DNA from: Chloroflexota bacterium
GTDB lineage: Bacteria; Chloroflexota; Ktedonobacteria; Ktedonobacterales; Ktedonobacteraceae
Reading direction: 5' to 3'
Length of the DNA stretch: 12,045 bases
Assembly: GCA_902810755.1 (NCBI GenBank)
Contig: CADDYT010000177.1
Span: forward strand, 1 to 12,045
A program made the position numbers and the translations under genes. Shown here in pieces: positions 1 to 5,574 of this stretch. Each line of letters opens with the position of its first letter. Positions within the stretch are counted from its first letter, which is position 1. The notes beneath the pieces were generated by a model that was not told the origin of the DNA, did not search any database, and was given only the letters and a program-made list of their open reading frames with translations.

Positions 1-26
1 GCTTCCCGCTGGCGGCTTCCCGCTGG
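1..26. repeat. 12-bp direct repeat, two copies with 14-bp period
   Basis: GCTTCCCGCTGG occurs at 1-12 and again at 15-26, separated by CG. It lies beyond the stop of psuG, either in the non-coding gap or in the tail of a gene that starts left of the window. The array may continue outside the window. Confidence 0.45.
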
Positions 27-49
27 CCTACTACAATGCTATCTTCTAG
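2..49 (+). CDS. possible C-terminal tail of a gene entering from the left
   Basis: Frame 2 from the window edge reads LPAGGFPLAYYNAIF and stops at TAG 47-49. The residues and the mainly C/G third positions look like ordinary protein, and the stop would overlap the psuG stop convergently by 11 bp, like the convergent overlap seen at 8708-8724. Sixteen codons are too few to identify a family, and an open stretch this short can occur by chance. This is a weak call; sequence to the left would decide it. Confidence 0.25.
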   Translation, partial: LPAGGFPLAYYNAIF

Positions 50-959
50 ATTCCTCATATGCCCGCGCGAAACGCGCGGCCAGGCGGGCGTTGTTGATGA
101 GCAGGGCTTTGTTGGCTTCCACGCTCTCGCCCCCGGTGGCTTCGGCGACGTGGGCGAGCAGGAAGGGAGTGGTCGCGGAGCCGCGAATGCCCCGGTCGCG
201 GGCCAGCCGCAGCGCCTCTTCGGTCGCGGCCTCTAATGGGCCTGCTTCCATTGCATATTCCTGCGGGATGGGGCAGGCAACGACCAGCCCGTTGAGGCCG
301 CATTGCCATTGCGTGCGCGCGATAGCAGCCACCGTTTCGGCCCTGTCGGCGCGGTGAGGCAGGGGGCGACCGCTGGAACGGACGTAGAAGGCGGGAAACT
401 CGCTCGTCTGCCAGCCAATGACCGGCACGCCTTGCGTTTCCAGATATTCTAACGTCAGGTCCAGATCAAGAATGGATTTGGCCCCGGCACAGACGACGAG
501 AACGGGCGTGCGGCTCAACTCGGTCAGGTCTGCCGAAATATCCATGCTGGTCTGCGCGCCGCGATGCACGCCGCCGATGCCGCCGGTGGCGAAGAAATGG
601 ATGCCTGCCATATGCGCGCACAGCATCGTCCCGGCCACCGTCGTCGCGCCCGTCTGTCCCGTCGCCAGCGTCACTGCCAGGTCGCGGCGGCTCACCTTCT
701 GCACCCCCCGCCCGGTCGCCAGCCGCTCGACCTCCTGCTCGTTCAGGCCGACCACAATCTTGCCCGCGAAAATGCCAATCGTCGCAGGCGTTGCCCCTTC
801 GGCGCGAATCGCCGCCTCCATCGCCCGCGCCGCCTCAATATTATGCGGATACGGCAGCCCGTGCGCAATCACCGTCGACTCCAGCGCCACCACCGGCCCG
901 TGTCCCTCCAGAGCAGCGCGCACCTCTTCAGAAAGACGTATATATGAATGTTGTTGCAT
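39..959 (-). CDS. psuG: pseudouridine-5'-phosphate glycosidase
   Basis: Cleaves the C-C glycosidic bond of pseudouridine 5'-phosphate to uracil and ribose 5-phosphate in the cytoplasm, part of RNA-derived pseudouridine breakdown. The 306-residue product has the usual family length. Family blocks are visible: ALESTVIAHGLPYP (E27 matches the catalytic Glu of the E. coli enzyme), the GGIGGVHRGA loop at 126-135, SADLTEL with D144, VCAGAKSILD with the Schiff-base lysine K161, and ANKALLINN near 282-290 holding the conserved Asn. All catalytic positions appear intact. I chose ATG 957-959 because GAGGAG lies 7 nt upstream; in-frame ATG 974 and GTG 992 are possible, but the latter lies inside the palindromic repeat. 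The usual partner kinase psuK is not next to it, so the gene seems to be monocistronic. Identification is secure. Confidence 0.95.
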   Translation of the reverse strand: MQQHSYIRLSEEVRAALEGHGPVVALESTVIAHGLPYPHNIEAARAMEAAIRAEGATPATIGIFAGKIVVGLNEQEVERLATGRGVQKVSRRDLAVTLATGQTGATTVAGTMLCAHMAGIHFFATGGIGGVHRGAQTSMDISADLTELSRTPVLVVCAGAKSILDLDLTLEYLETQGVPVIGWQTSEFPAFYVRSSGRPLPHRADRAETVAAIARTQWQCGLNGLVVACPIPQEYAMEAGPLEAATEEALRLARDRGIRGSATTPFLLAHVAEATGGESVEANKALLINNARLAARFARAYEESRR

Positions 960-987
960 GTAAGAACTCCTCATTGGAGATGTAACT

Positions 988-1088
988 CTCACCAGTCATG
1001 CTGAGCGCGAGCAAAGCACCTGAGGTGAACCTGCTGACTGATGATGGATAGCTCAGATGCTTTGCTCGCGCTCAGCATGACTGGTGAG
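988..1088. repeat. 101-bp palindromic element, 37-bp arms
   Basis: Arms 988-1024 and 1052-1088 are inverted copies with one mismatch in 37 bp, around a 27-nt loop (1025-1051). The core is CATGCTGAGCGCGAGCAAAG. It lies between the divergent starts of psuG and the next gene and would form a long hairpin in either transcript. There is no trailing T run, so it is not a plain intrinsic terminator. The CATGCTGAGC...GCAAAGCATCT pattern resembles, from memory, palindromic repeat units scattered through many bacterial genomes; a REP- or MITE-like element is the best reading. Confidence 0.8.
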
Positions 1089-1120
1089 GAAACCTTTACA
1101 TGAAGCATATCACACGCCAG

Positions 1121-1149
1121 TTGATTCGTGTATGCTACGAACTTATGCT
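1121..1149 (+). promoter_or_regulatory. possible sigma-70-type promoter (distal)
   Basis: TTGATT (1121-1126) and TATGCT (1144-1149) are separated by 17 bp. It starts just right of the palindrome and points toward the gene at 1307. It is weaker than the proximal candidate at 1180-1209; both may be used or neither. Confidence 0.25.
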
Positions 1150-1179
1150 GTGTCCAACCCTCCTATTCTGCTTCTCGAT

Positions 1180-1209
1180 TTGCAACTCGCTTCTGGAAGA
1201 TGGTATAGT
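1180..1209 (+). promoter_or_regulatory. likely promoter of the gene at 1307
   Basis: TTGCAA (1180-1185) and TATAGT (1204-1209) are 18 bp apart in an AT-richer stretch. Transcription would start near 1216, leaving a leader of about 90 nt. Apart from promoters and the small hairpin, I see no supported gene in 1089-1306. Confidence 0.4.
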
Positions 1210-1217
1210 TAGCTCTG

Positions 1218-1236
1218 GGCCTGCTTTTGGCAGGCC
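1218..1236 (+). other. small hairpin at the predicted 5' end of the mRNA
   Basis: GGCCTGC (1218-1224) pairs perfectly with GCAGGCC (1230-1236) around a TTTTG loop. It lies within a few bases of the predicted start of transcription and has no T run after it, so it may be a 5' stabilising stem rather than a terminator. Confidence 0.4.
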
Positions 1237-1306
1237 GTATAGTAGTGAGAGAAAGTCCGCTTTCGAGCAAGCATTCTGTTGAAAATACGATGTGTGAGGG
1301 AAGAAG

Positions 1307-2278
1307 ATGTCGTTAAAGGGAAAATTGCTGGTGACCGGTCTGGTCGCCGGTAGCGTCGTGGGCGCGATGGTGGCCGCGAACAGGTTTATCGAGGCCGCCG
1401 TTGGCGAGCTTGATACGGTGCTGACGGGCGAGGAACGTCGCTACCCATGGAAGTATGGCGATATGTTTTATACCGTAAAGGGCGCGAGCGGGGCGAAGCC
1501 GCTGCTGCTCATTCATGATTTCAGTCCCGGCGCCTCTTCGTTCGAGTGGCGCAGGAATATCGACGCCCTGGCCGAACAGTTCCGCGTCTATGCCATTGAT
1601 CTGCTCGGTTTCGGCCTCTCAGATCGCCCCTCGATTGATTATACGGCAGAGACCTATACCGATTTGATCGGCGATTTTATCAAAGAGATGATCGGCAAGC
1701 CTGCTGTGGTGGTGGCGCATGGCCTGAGCGCGGCCTATGTCCTGCACGACGCTTACCGCCGCCCGCAGCTGTTTGAGCGGCTCATCCTGGTCTCGCCGCC
1801 GCAGTCCATGCTGCAGGAAACCGTTCCCGGCCTGCCGGGCGCGGCCTGGAAGTTCATTCTGCGCATGCCTGTTCTCGGCCAGTTTATTTATAACCTGCTG
1901 ACCACGCGGCCCGTGCTGCGCAGCTACTACGAGGAGAAGAGCTACTACAATCCCGGTCTCGTCACCGACGAACTGGTCGAGTATGTCTACACCAGCGCGC
2001 ACCAGTCTAACGCGCGCTATCCTGTCGCCTCCTTCCTGAGCAGCTACCTCGACATGGACGTGCGCGAGGCTGCTGCCCGTTTGAGCGTGCCGGTCATGAT
2101 TCTCTGGGGGCGCGAGGAGACCGCCGTCCTGCCCGAGGCCAGCGAGGCATTCAAGCGGGTCAACAACAAAGTCGATGTCCACGTGCTGCCGGAGAGCCGC
2201 TCGCAGTTGCAGGCCGAGCAGGCCGCGCGCTTCAACCAGCTCGTCCGCGAGTTCGCAGGCGCGCCCGTCTCGCGCTAG
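1307..2278 (+). CDS. membrane-anchored alpha/beta-hydrolase-fold protein, predicted inactive
   Basis: A 323-residue protein with a positively charged start, one hydrophobic segment at about 7-25 (anchor or uncleaved signal), and then a full alpha/beta-hydrolase fold: LLLIHDF (66-72), AIDLLGFGLSDRP (96-108), nucleophile elbow VVVAHGLSA (134-142), VMILWGREE (263-271) and the C-terminal LVREF helix. Aligned without gaps to active relatives, every catalytic position is changed. The oxyanion HG is HD (70-71), the nucleophile Ser is G139, the acid Asp is E271 and the His is about S299. The fold seems intact, so the gene is probably not decaying; a binding or scaffold role is an inference. ATG 1307 has GAGGG 6 nt upstream. 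S141 as a shifted nucleophile cannot be excluded but would leave no His. The substrate or ligand is unknown. Confidence 0.85.
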   Translation: MSLKGKLLVTGLVAGSVVGAMVAANRFIEAAVGELDTVLTGEERRYPWKYGDMFYTVKGASGAKPLLLIHDFSPGASSFEWRRNIDALAEQFRVYAIDLLGFGLSDRPSIDYTAETYTDLIGDFIKEMIGKPAVVVAHGLSAAYVLHDAYRRPQLFERLILVSPPQSMLQETVPGLPGAAWKFILRMPVLGQFIYNLLTTRPVLRSYYEEKSYYNPGLVTDELVEYVYTSAHQSNARYPVASFLSSYLDMDVREAAARLSVPVMILWGREETAVLPEASEAFKRVNNKVDVHVLPESRSQLQAEQAARFNQLVREFAGAPVSR

Positions 2279-2295
2279 CTTCTGTTCGAGATCGC

Positions 2296-2335
2296 CGTCA
2301 GGCGACTGTCCTATCTCCAGGCCAGTTGCCTGACG
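2296..2335. terminator. hairpin after the hydrolase-like gene, possible terminator
   Basis: Arms 2296-2308 and 2323-2335 form a 13-bp stem with a single G:U pair around a 14-nt loop. It begins 17 nt past the stop at 2278. Only GTTTCG-type bases follow and there is no proper T run, so termination is uncertain; it could instead be an mRNA-stabilising stem or an operator. Confidence 0.4.
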
Positions 2336-2347
2336 TTTCGCTACACG

Positions 2348-2389
2348 TTTGCATTGCAGGATTTGCACTGAAGGATTGAAAGAGAAGGA
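2348..2389 (+). repeat. 14-bp tandem repeat ending in the ribosome-binding site
   Basis: TTTGCATTGCAGGA (2348-2361) is followed directly by TTTGCACTGAAGGA (2362-2375), identical at 12 of 14 positions. A third, more diverged unit, TTGAAAGAGAAGGA (2376-2389), ends in the AAGGA that serves ATG 2393. Each unit thus ends in AGGA. Confidence 0.45.
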
Positions 2390-2392
2390 ACA

Positions 2393-3589
2393 ATGGCCGA
2401 GAGCAGCATGGATTCCCTGAAATCCGAGATTGATGAGATGGTTCCTGATATTGTGGCGTTGCGCCGCGACCTGCACGAGCATCCCGAACTGGCCTTCGAG
2501 GAGGTACGCACCTCTGGCATTGTCGCGCAGCGATTGCGGGCGCTGGGGCTGGACGTGCGCACGGGCGTGGCGAAGACCGGGGTGGTGGGCCTGTTGCGCG
2601 GCGGCAAGAGCGGGCCGGGCGCGAAAACTATCGCCATTCGCGCCGACATGGATGCCCTGCCCATTCACGAACTGAACGAGATCGATTATCGTTCGACCAT
2701 CGATGGCAAGATGCATGCCTGCGGGCATGACGGCCACACTTCGATTGCCCTGGCCGTTGCCGATATTTTGAGCAAGCGGCGCGACGAACTGAACGGCAAC
2801 GTGAAATTTGTCTTTCAGCCAGCCGAGGAGCAGATCGGCGGGGCCGAGCCGATGGTCAAAGAAGGGGCAATGGAGGGCGTCGATGGCATCATCGGGCTGC
2901 ATTTGATTAGCAACTACCCGCTTGGGCGCGTGGGCGTGCGCTCCGGCCCCGTCTTCGCCAGCGCGGACAGATTTCTCATTACTGTGCGCGGCAAAGGCGG
3001 ACACGCTGCCATGCCGGAGGAATCGGTTGATCCCATCGTCATTGCCGCCTACATCATCACCGCGCTGCAAACGCTGATCAGCCGCGAGACCTCGCCTTTC
3101 CGCCCGGCGGTGATTACGATTGGCAGGGTGCAGGCCGGTTCGGCTTTCAATATCATTCCTGAGACGGCGGAGTTGCAGGGGACGATGCGCGCCTTCAGCA
3201 GGGAGCATCGTGAGAAGCTGCTGCGGCGCATACGTGAGCTTGCCAACGGCGTCGCGGGCGCGATGGGCGGCTCCTGCGGGGTGCAGGTCTTCGACGGCTG
3301 CCCGCCCTGCGTCAACGAGGAGGCGATGACCGGGTTAGTGCGTCGGGCCGCCGTAGAGACGGTGGGCGAGCAGGCGGTAGACACGAGCGAAGACGTGATG
3401 ACGACCGGCAGCGACGACATGGCCTACTTCCTCGATGCCGTTCCCGGCTGCTACTTCATCGTGGGCGCGAACAATCCAGAGAAGGGCGCGAACTACCCGC
3501 ATCATCACCCGCGCTTCAACATCGACGAGGACGCCCTGCCCATCGCCGTTGAGGTGCTGGCCCGCGCCGCCATGGATTACTTAAAATAG
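2393..3589 (+). CDS. M20-family metallo-amidohydrolase (hippurate/N-acyl amino acid hydrolase type)
   Basis: Predicted zinc- or manganese-dependent cytoplasmic hydrolase that removes an acyl group from an N-acylated amino acid or a similar amide. The 398-residue length is normal for the M20D subfamily (hippurate hydrolase, IAA-amino acid hydrolase, N-acetyl-diaminopimelate deacetylase). Visible features are LRRDLHEHPELAFEE (23-37), IAIRADMDALP (80-90), the metal site HACGHDGHT (108-116, C110 and H112), QPAEE (142-146, general base E145 and ligand E146), GLH (H170), the dimerisation-lid motif GKGGHAAMP near 200, and the C-terminal HHHPRF (370-375). All ligands are present. ATG 2393 has AAGGA close upstream (3-nt gap). 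The next gene starts 33 nt after the stop with its own ribosome site, so the two are probably one operon. The exact substrate cannot be read from the sequence. Confidence 0.93.
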   Translation: MAESSMDSLKSEIDEMVPDIVALRRDLHEHPELAFEEVRTSGIVAQRLRALGLDVRTGVAKTGVVGLLRGGKSGPGAKTIAIRADMDALPIHELNEIDYRSTIDGKMHACGHDGHTSIALAVADILSKRRDELNGNVKFVFQPAEEQIGGAEPMVKEGAMEGVDGIIGLHLISNYPLGRVGVRSGPVFASADRFLITVRGKGGHAAMPEESVDPIVIAAYIITALQTLISRETSPFRPAVITIGRVQAGSAFNIIPETAELQGTMRAFSREHREKLLRRIRELANGVAGAMGGSCGVQVFDGCPPCVNEEAMTGLVRRAAVETVGEQAVDTSEDVMTTGSDDMAYFLDAVPGCYFIVGANNPEKGANYPHHHPRFNIDEDALPIAVEVLARAAMDYLK

Positions 3590-3622
3590 CGCAGGCGCAT
3601 TCTTGCGGAAGGGAGACATCTT

Positions 3623-5278
3623 ATGGGACTGATACATGGGGGCTGGCTGGTGGCGAAGATACTGAAGCGTGAGGGAGTAGAGGTTGTCTTCACGCTCAGC
3701 GGGGGGCATATCGCCGGTATCTATGATGGCTGCGTGCGCGAGGGCATCCGCGTGGTGGATACGCGCCACGAACAGGCGGCAGTCCACGCGGCTGAAGGCT
3801 GGGCGAAGGTCACGCGCAGGCCGGGGGTTGCCATATTGACGGCTGGCCCTGGCGTCACCGATGGCGTGACCGGCGTCGCCAATGCCTACCTCGCAGGTAG
3901 CCCGGTGCTGGTTATCGGCGGCGCGGCCCCGCTCGGCCTGTGGGATCGCGGCGCGCTGCAGGAGATGAACCAGCTTGACCTGCTACGCCCGATCACGAAG
4001 TGGGCGCGCACGGTGCATGAGACCGCGCGCCTGGGCGAGTACACCGCCTCGGCCTTTCGCCAGATGTTGAGCGGCAAGCCCGGCCCCGTCTTCCTCGAAA
4101 TGCCAATGGATGTCCTCAACAACTTCGCCGATACCGATACGCTTTTCGATCCGGGCGAGCCGGAACACTATCGCTACACCGGCAAAATCGCGCCCGATCC
4201 GCAGATGGTGGAGAAGGCAGCGGCCCTGCTGGAGCAGGCCGAACGGCCCGTCATCATGGCCGGAACGGCGGTCTGGTGGTGCGATGCCGCCGGGCCACTG
4301 CGCGAACTGGCGGAGCGCATCTCCGCGCCGGTCTACCTCAACGGTGCCGGGCGCGGTTGCCTGCCGCCGACGCATCCCCTCTTCTTCAGCGCCTCGCGTC
4401 GCAAAGCGTTAGAGGGGGCCGATACCATCCTGGCCATCGGCACGCGCATGGATTTCCGCCTCAATCACGGTCAACCGCCGCTCATTCCCGCAAATGCTAA
4501 CCTGCTCTGGTTTGATCTTGCCGCCGAGGACGTGGGCGTCAATCGTGGTGCCGCCGTCGGCCTGGTGGGCGATGTCGGGCTGAGCATGCGCCAGGTGGCC
4601 GCAGCGACGAAGCAGCGCAAGGGCGGCCCAGACGATGAGTGGCTGACCTCCATTCGCGAAGCGGAACGCAAATCGCTGGAACGCGACGAGGCTGCGTTAA
4701 ACTCGGATGCCGTTCCTATCCACCCCATGCGCCTCTGCCGCGAGATTCGCGACTTCATCGACGAGGAGACGACGGTAGTGGGCGACGGCGGCGACATCGT
4801 GAGCTATGGCGGGCGTATTATCAATGTCTACCGGCCCGGCTACTGGCTGGATGCCGGGCCGATGGGGACGCTGGGCGCCGGCACCGGCTTCGCCATGGCC
4901 GCTCAGCTTGCCCGCCCTGGCCAGAAGGTGCTTATCCTGCACGGCGACGGCGCATTTGGCTTGAACGGCATGGAGTTCGAGAGCATGGTGCGCCAGAAGT
5001 TGCCCGTTGTCTCCATCATCGGCAACGATGGCGCGTGGGGGCAGATTAAGCACCCGCAGCGCGCCATCGTCGGCCACACGACGGCGGCGGAACTCAGCCC
5101 CGGCATTCGCTATGACAGAATGGTGGAGGCCCTCGGCGGCTACGGTGAGCTGGTCGAACGCCCGGAAGAGATTCGCCCTGCGCTCGAACGCGCCTTCGCC
5201 TCCGGCCTCCCTGCCTGCATCAACGTTCTCATCGACCCTGAAAAGCCCTATGGCCGCTCCACCAACGTCGCGGTATAA
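3623..5278 (+). CDS. thiamine-diphosphate enzyme, acetolactate synthase / 2-hydroxyacyl-CoA lyase-like
   Basis: A complete 551-residue ThDP enzyme of the acetohydroxyacid synthase superfamily, expected to be a cytoplasmic oligomer. The N-terminal PYR domain shows GGHIAGIYDG (27-36), the catalytic glutamate in RHEQAA (E50) and AGPGVTDGVTGVANAYLAG. A central Rossmann-like domain follows at about 190-330. The C-terminal PP domain has LDAGPMGTLGAGTGFAMAA and the ThDP/Mg motif from GDG (441-443) to GNDG (467-470). The LDAG(P)MGTLGAG and HGDGAFG...GMEFE pattern looks closer to 2-hydroxyacyl-CoA lyase/oxalyl-CoA decarboxylase relatives than to true IlvB, and no small regulatory subunit gene is nearby, so branched-chain biosynthesis is unlikely. 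GGAAGGGAG lies 7 nt before ATG 3623. Substrate unknown; the M20 gene upstream may supply it. Confidence 0.9.
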   Translation: MGLIHGGWLVAKILKREGVEVVFTLSGGHIAGIYDGCVREGIRVVDTRHEQAAVHAAEGWAKVTRRPGVAILTAGPGVTDGVTGVANAYLAGSPVLVIGGAAPLGLWDRGALQEMNQLDLLRPITKWARTVHETARLGEYTASAFRQMLSGKPGPVFLEMPMDVLNNFADTDTLFDPGEPEHYRYTGKIAPDPQMVEKAAALLEQAERPVIMAGTAVWWCDAAGPLRELAERISAPVYLNGAGRGCLPPTHPLFFSASRRKALEGADTILAIGTRMDFRLNHGQPPLIPANANLLWFDLAAEDVGVNRGAAVGLVGDVGLSMRQVAAATKQRKGGPDDEWLTSIREAERKSLERDEAALNSDAVPIHPMRLCREIRDFIDEETTVVGDGGDIVSYGGRIINVYRPGYWLDAGPMGTLGAGTGFAMAAQLARPGQKVLILHGDGAFGLNGMEFESMVRQKLPVVSIIGNDGAWGQIKHPQRAIVGHTTAAELSPGIRYDRMVEALGGYGELVERPEEIRPALERAFASGLPACINVLIDPEKPYGRSTNVAV

Positions 5279-5301
5279 AGAGAAGAATGGGCGTGGCCCC
5301 C

Positions 5302-5341
5302 GGCCTGCGCCCTGGCCGACCATCGCGGCGCGGCGCAGGCC
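5302..5341. terminator. GC-rich perfect hairpin after the ThDP gene
   Basis: GGCCTGCGCC (5302-5311) is perfectly complementary to GGCGCAGGCC (5332-5341) across a 20-nt GC-rich loop. It starts 23 nt past the stop at 5278. There is no T run, so it could be a factor-dependent terminator region, a 3' stabilising stem or part of the repeat complex that follows. Confidence 0.45.
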
Positions 5342-5353
5342 AGTACAGAAAGC

Positions 5354-5487
5354 CATGCTCATAGCATGACATGTCGGCTCTCTATCCTTCAGGGGGGACC
5401 TGAAGGTACCGCTTCTGGGGACAGGCACAAGGCACCATCCCTACCGTTTCCCCCTGAAGGACGCAGACCCGACATGCCTGAGGCATT
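5354..5487. other. nested inverted-repeat element with alternative pairings
   Basis: Five pairings are visible. A left hairpin CATGCT/AGCATG (5354-5359 with 5363-5368). A long-range stem of 8 bp, 5370-5377 with 5469-5476. Inside it a 13-bp stem, 5386-5398 with 5448-5460 (11 Watson-Crick pairs, then one G:U and one A:U). The left strand of that stem can instead form a perfect local 8-bp hairpin, CCTTCAGG (5386-5393) with CCTGAAGG (5399-5406). A right hairpin ATGCC/GGCAT (5474-5478 with 5482-5486) competes with the outer stem. No known riboswitch or RNA family was recognised. It lies upstream of the predicted promoter at 5486, so it is unlikely to be in the BACON mRNA; it could be in the 3' end of the ThDP transcript, an operator complex, a small RNA or a short mobile palindrome. 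Confidence 0.6.
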
Positions 5488-5515
5488 GACAGACGGCTGG
5501 TTTTCCGCGTACACT
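5486..5515 (+). promoter_or_regulatory. likely promoter of the zinc ribbon-BACON gene
   Basis: A perfect TTGACA (5486-5491) is followed after 18 bp by TACACT (5510-5515). Transcription would begin near 5522, giving a leader of about 50 nt to GTG 5575. The -35 box overlaps the last base pair of the right hairpin of the nested inverted repeat, so that structure or a protein bound there could affect promoter use. Confidence 0.5.
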
Positions 5516-5574
5516 TCTAGGGGGAAGAAGCTTTTTCAGGCGCTATGCAGGATGACTACCACGGGGGAGATAAC

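Noticed and set aside
418..963. 181-codon plus-strand frame opposite psuG
   Set aside because: Shadow of psuG: no ribosome site, Arg/Ser/Pro-rich composition and no domain.
1100..1282. 60-codon plus-strand frame with GAGGA 9 nt upstream and a Cys-rich hydrophobic segment
   Set aside because: The ribosome-like site is the end of the palindrome arm, the predicted promoter lies within the frame, and base use is unlike neighbouring genes. A chance frame in the leader region is more likely.
1619..3208. 529-codon open frame on the minus strand opposite the hydrolase-like and M20 genes
   Set aside because: It lies antisense to two genes with clear family motifs, has His/Arg/Gln/Ala-rich shadow composition and no recognisable domain. 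Long antisense frames are common in GC-rich DNA.
3623..5278. Naming the ThDP gene ilvB
   Set aside because: No ilvN or ilvC is nearby and the C-terminal motifs look closer to 2-hydroxyacyl-CoA lyase-type enzymes, so a biosynthetic name is not justified.
4697..5428. 243-codon minus-strand frame opposite the end of the ThDP gene
   Set aside because: It is antisense to the conserved PP domain, has no family signature, and begins inside the structured non-coding region.
5354..5487. Reading the nested repeat as an IscB-associated (HEARO/omega) RNA, an IS200/IS605 end or a CRISPR array
   Set aside because: No IscB, TnpB or transposase gene is present, the element is short, and there is no periodic direct repeat with spacers. 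Nothing in it matches a family I can recognise.
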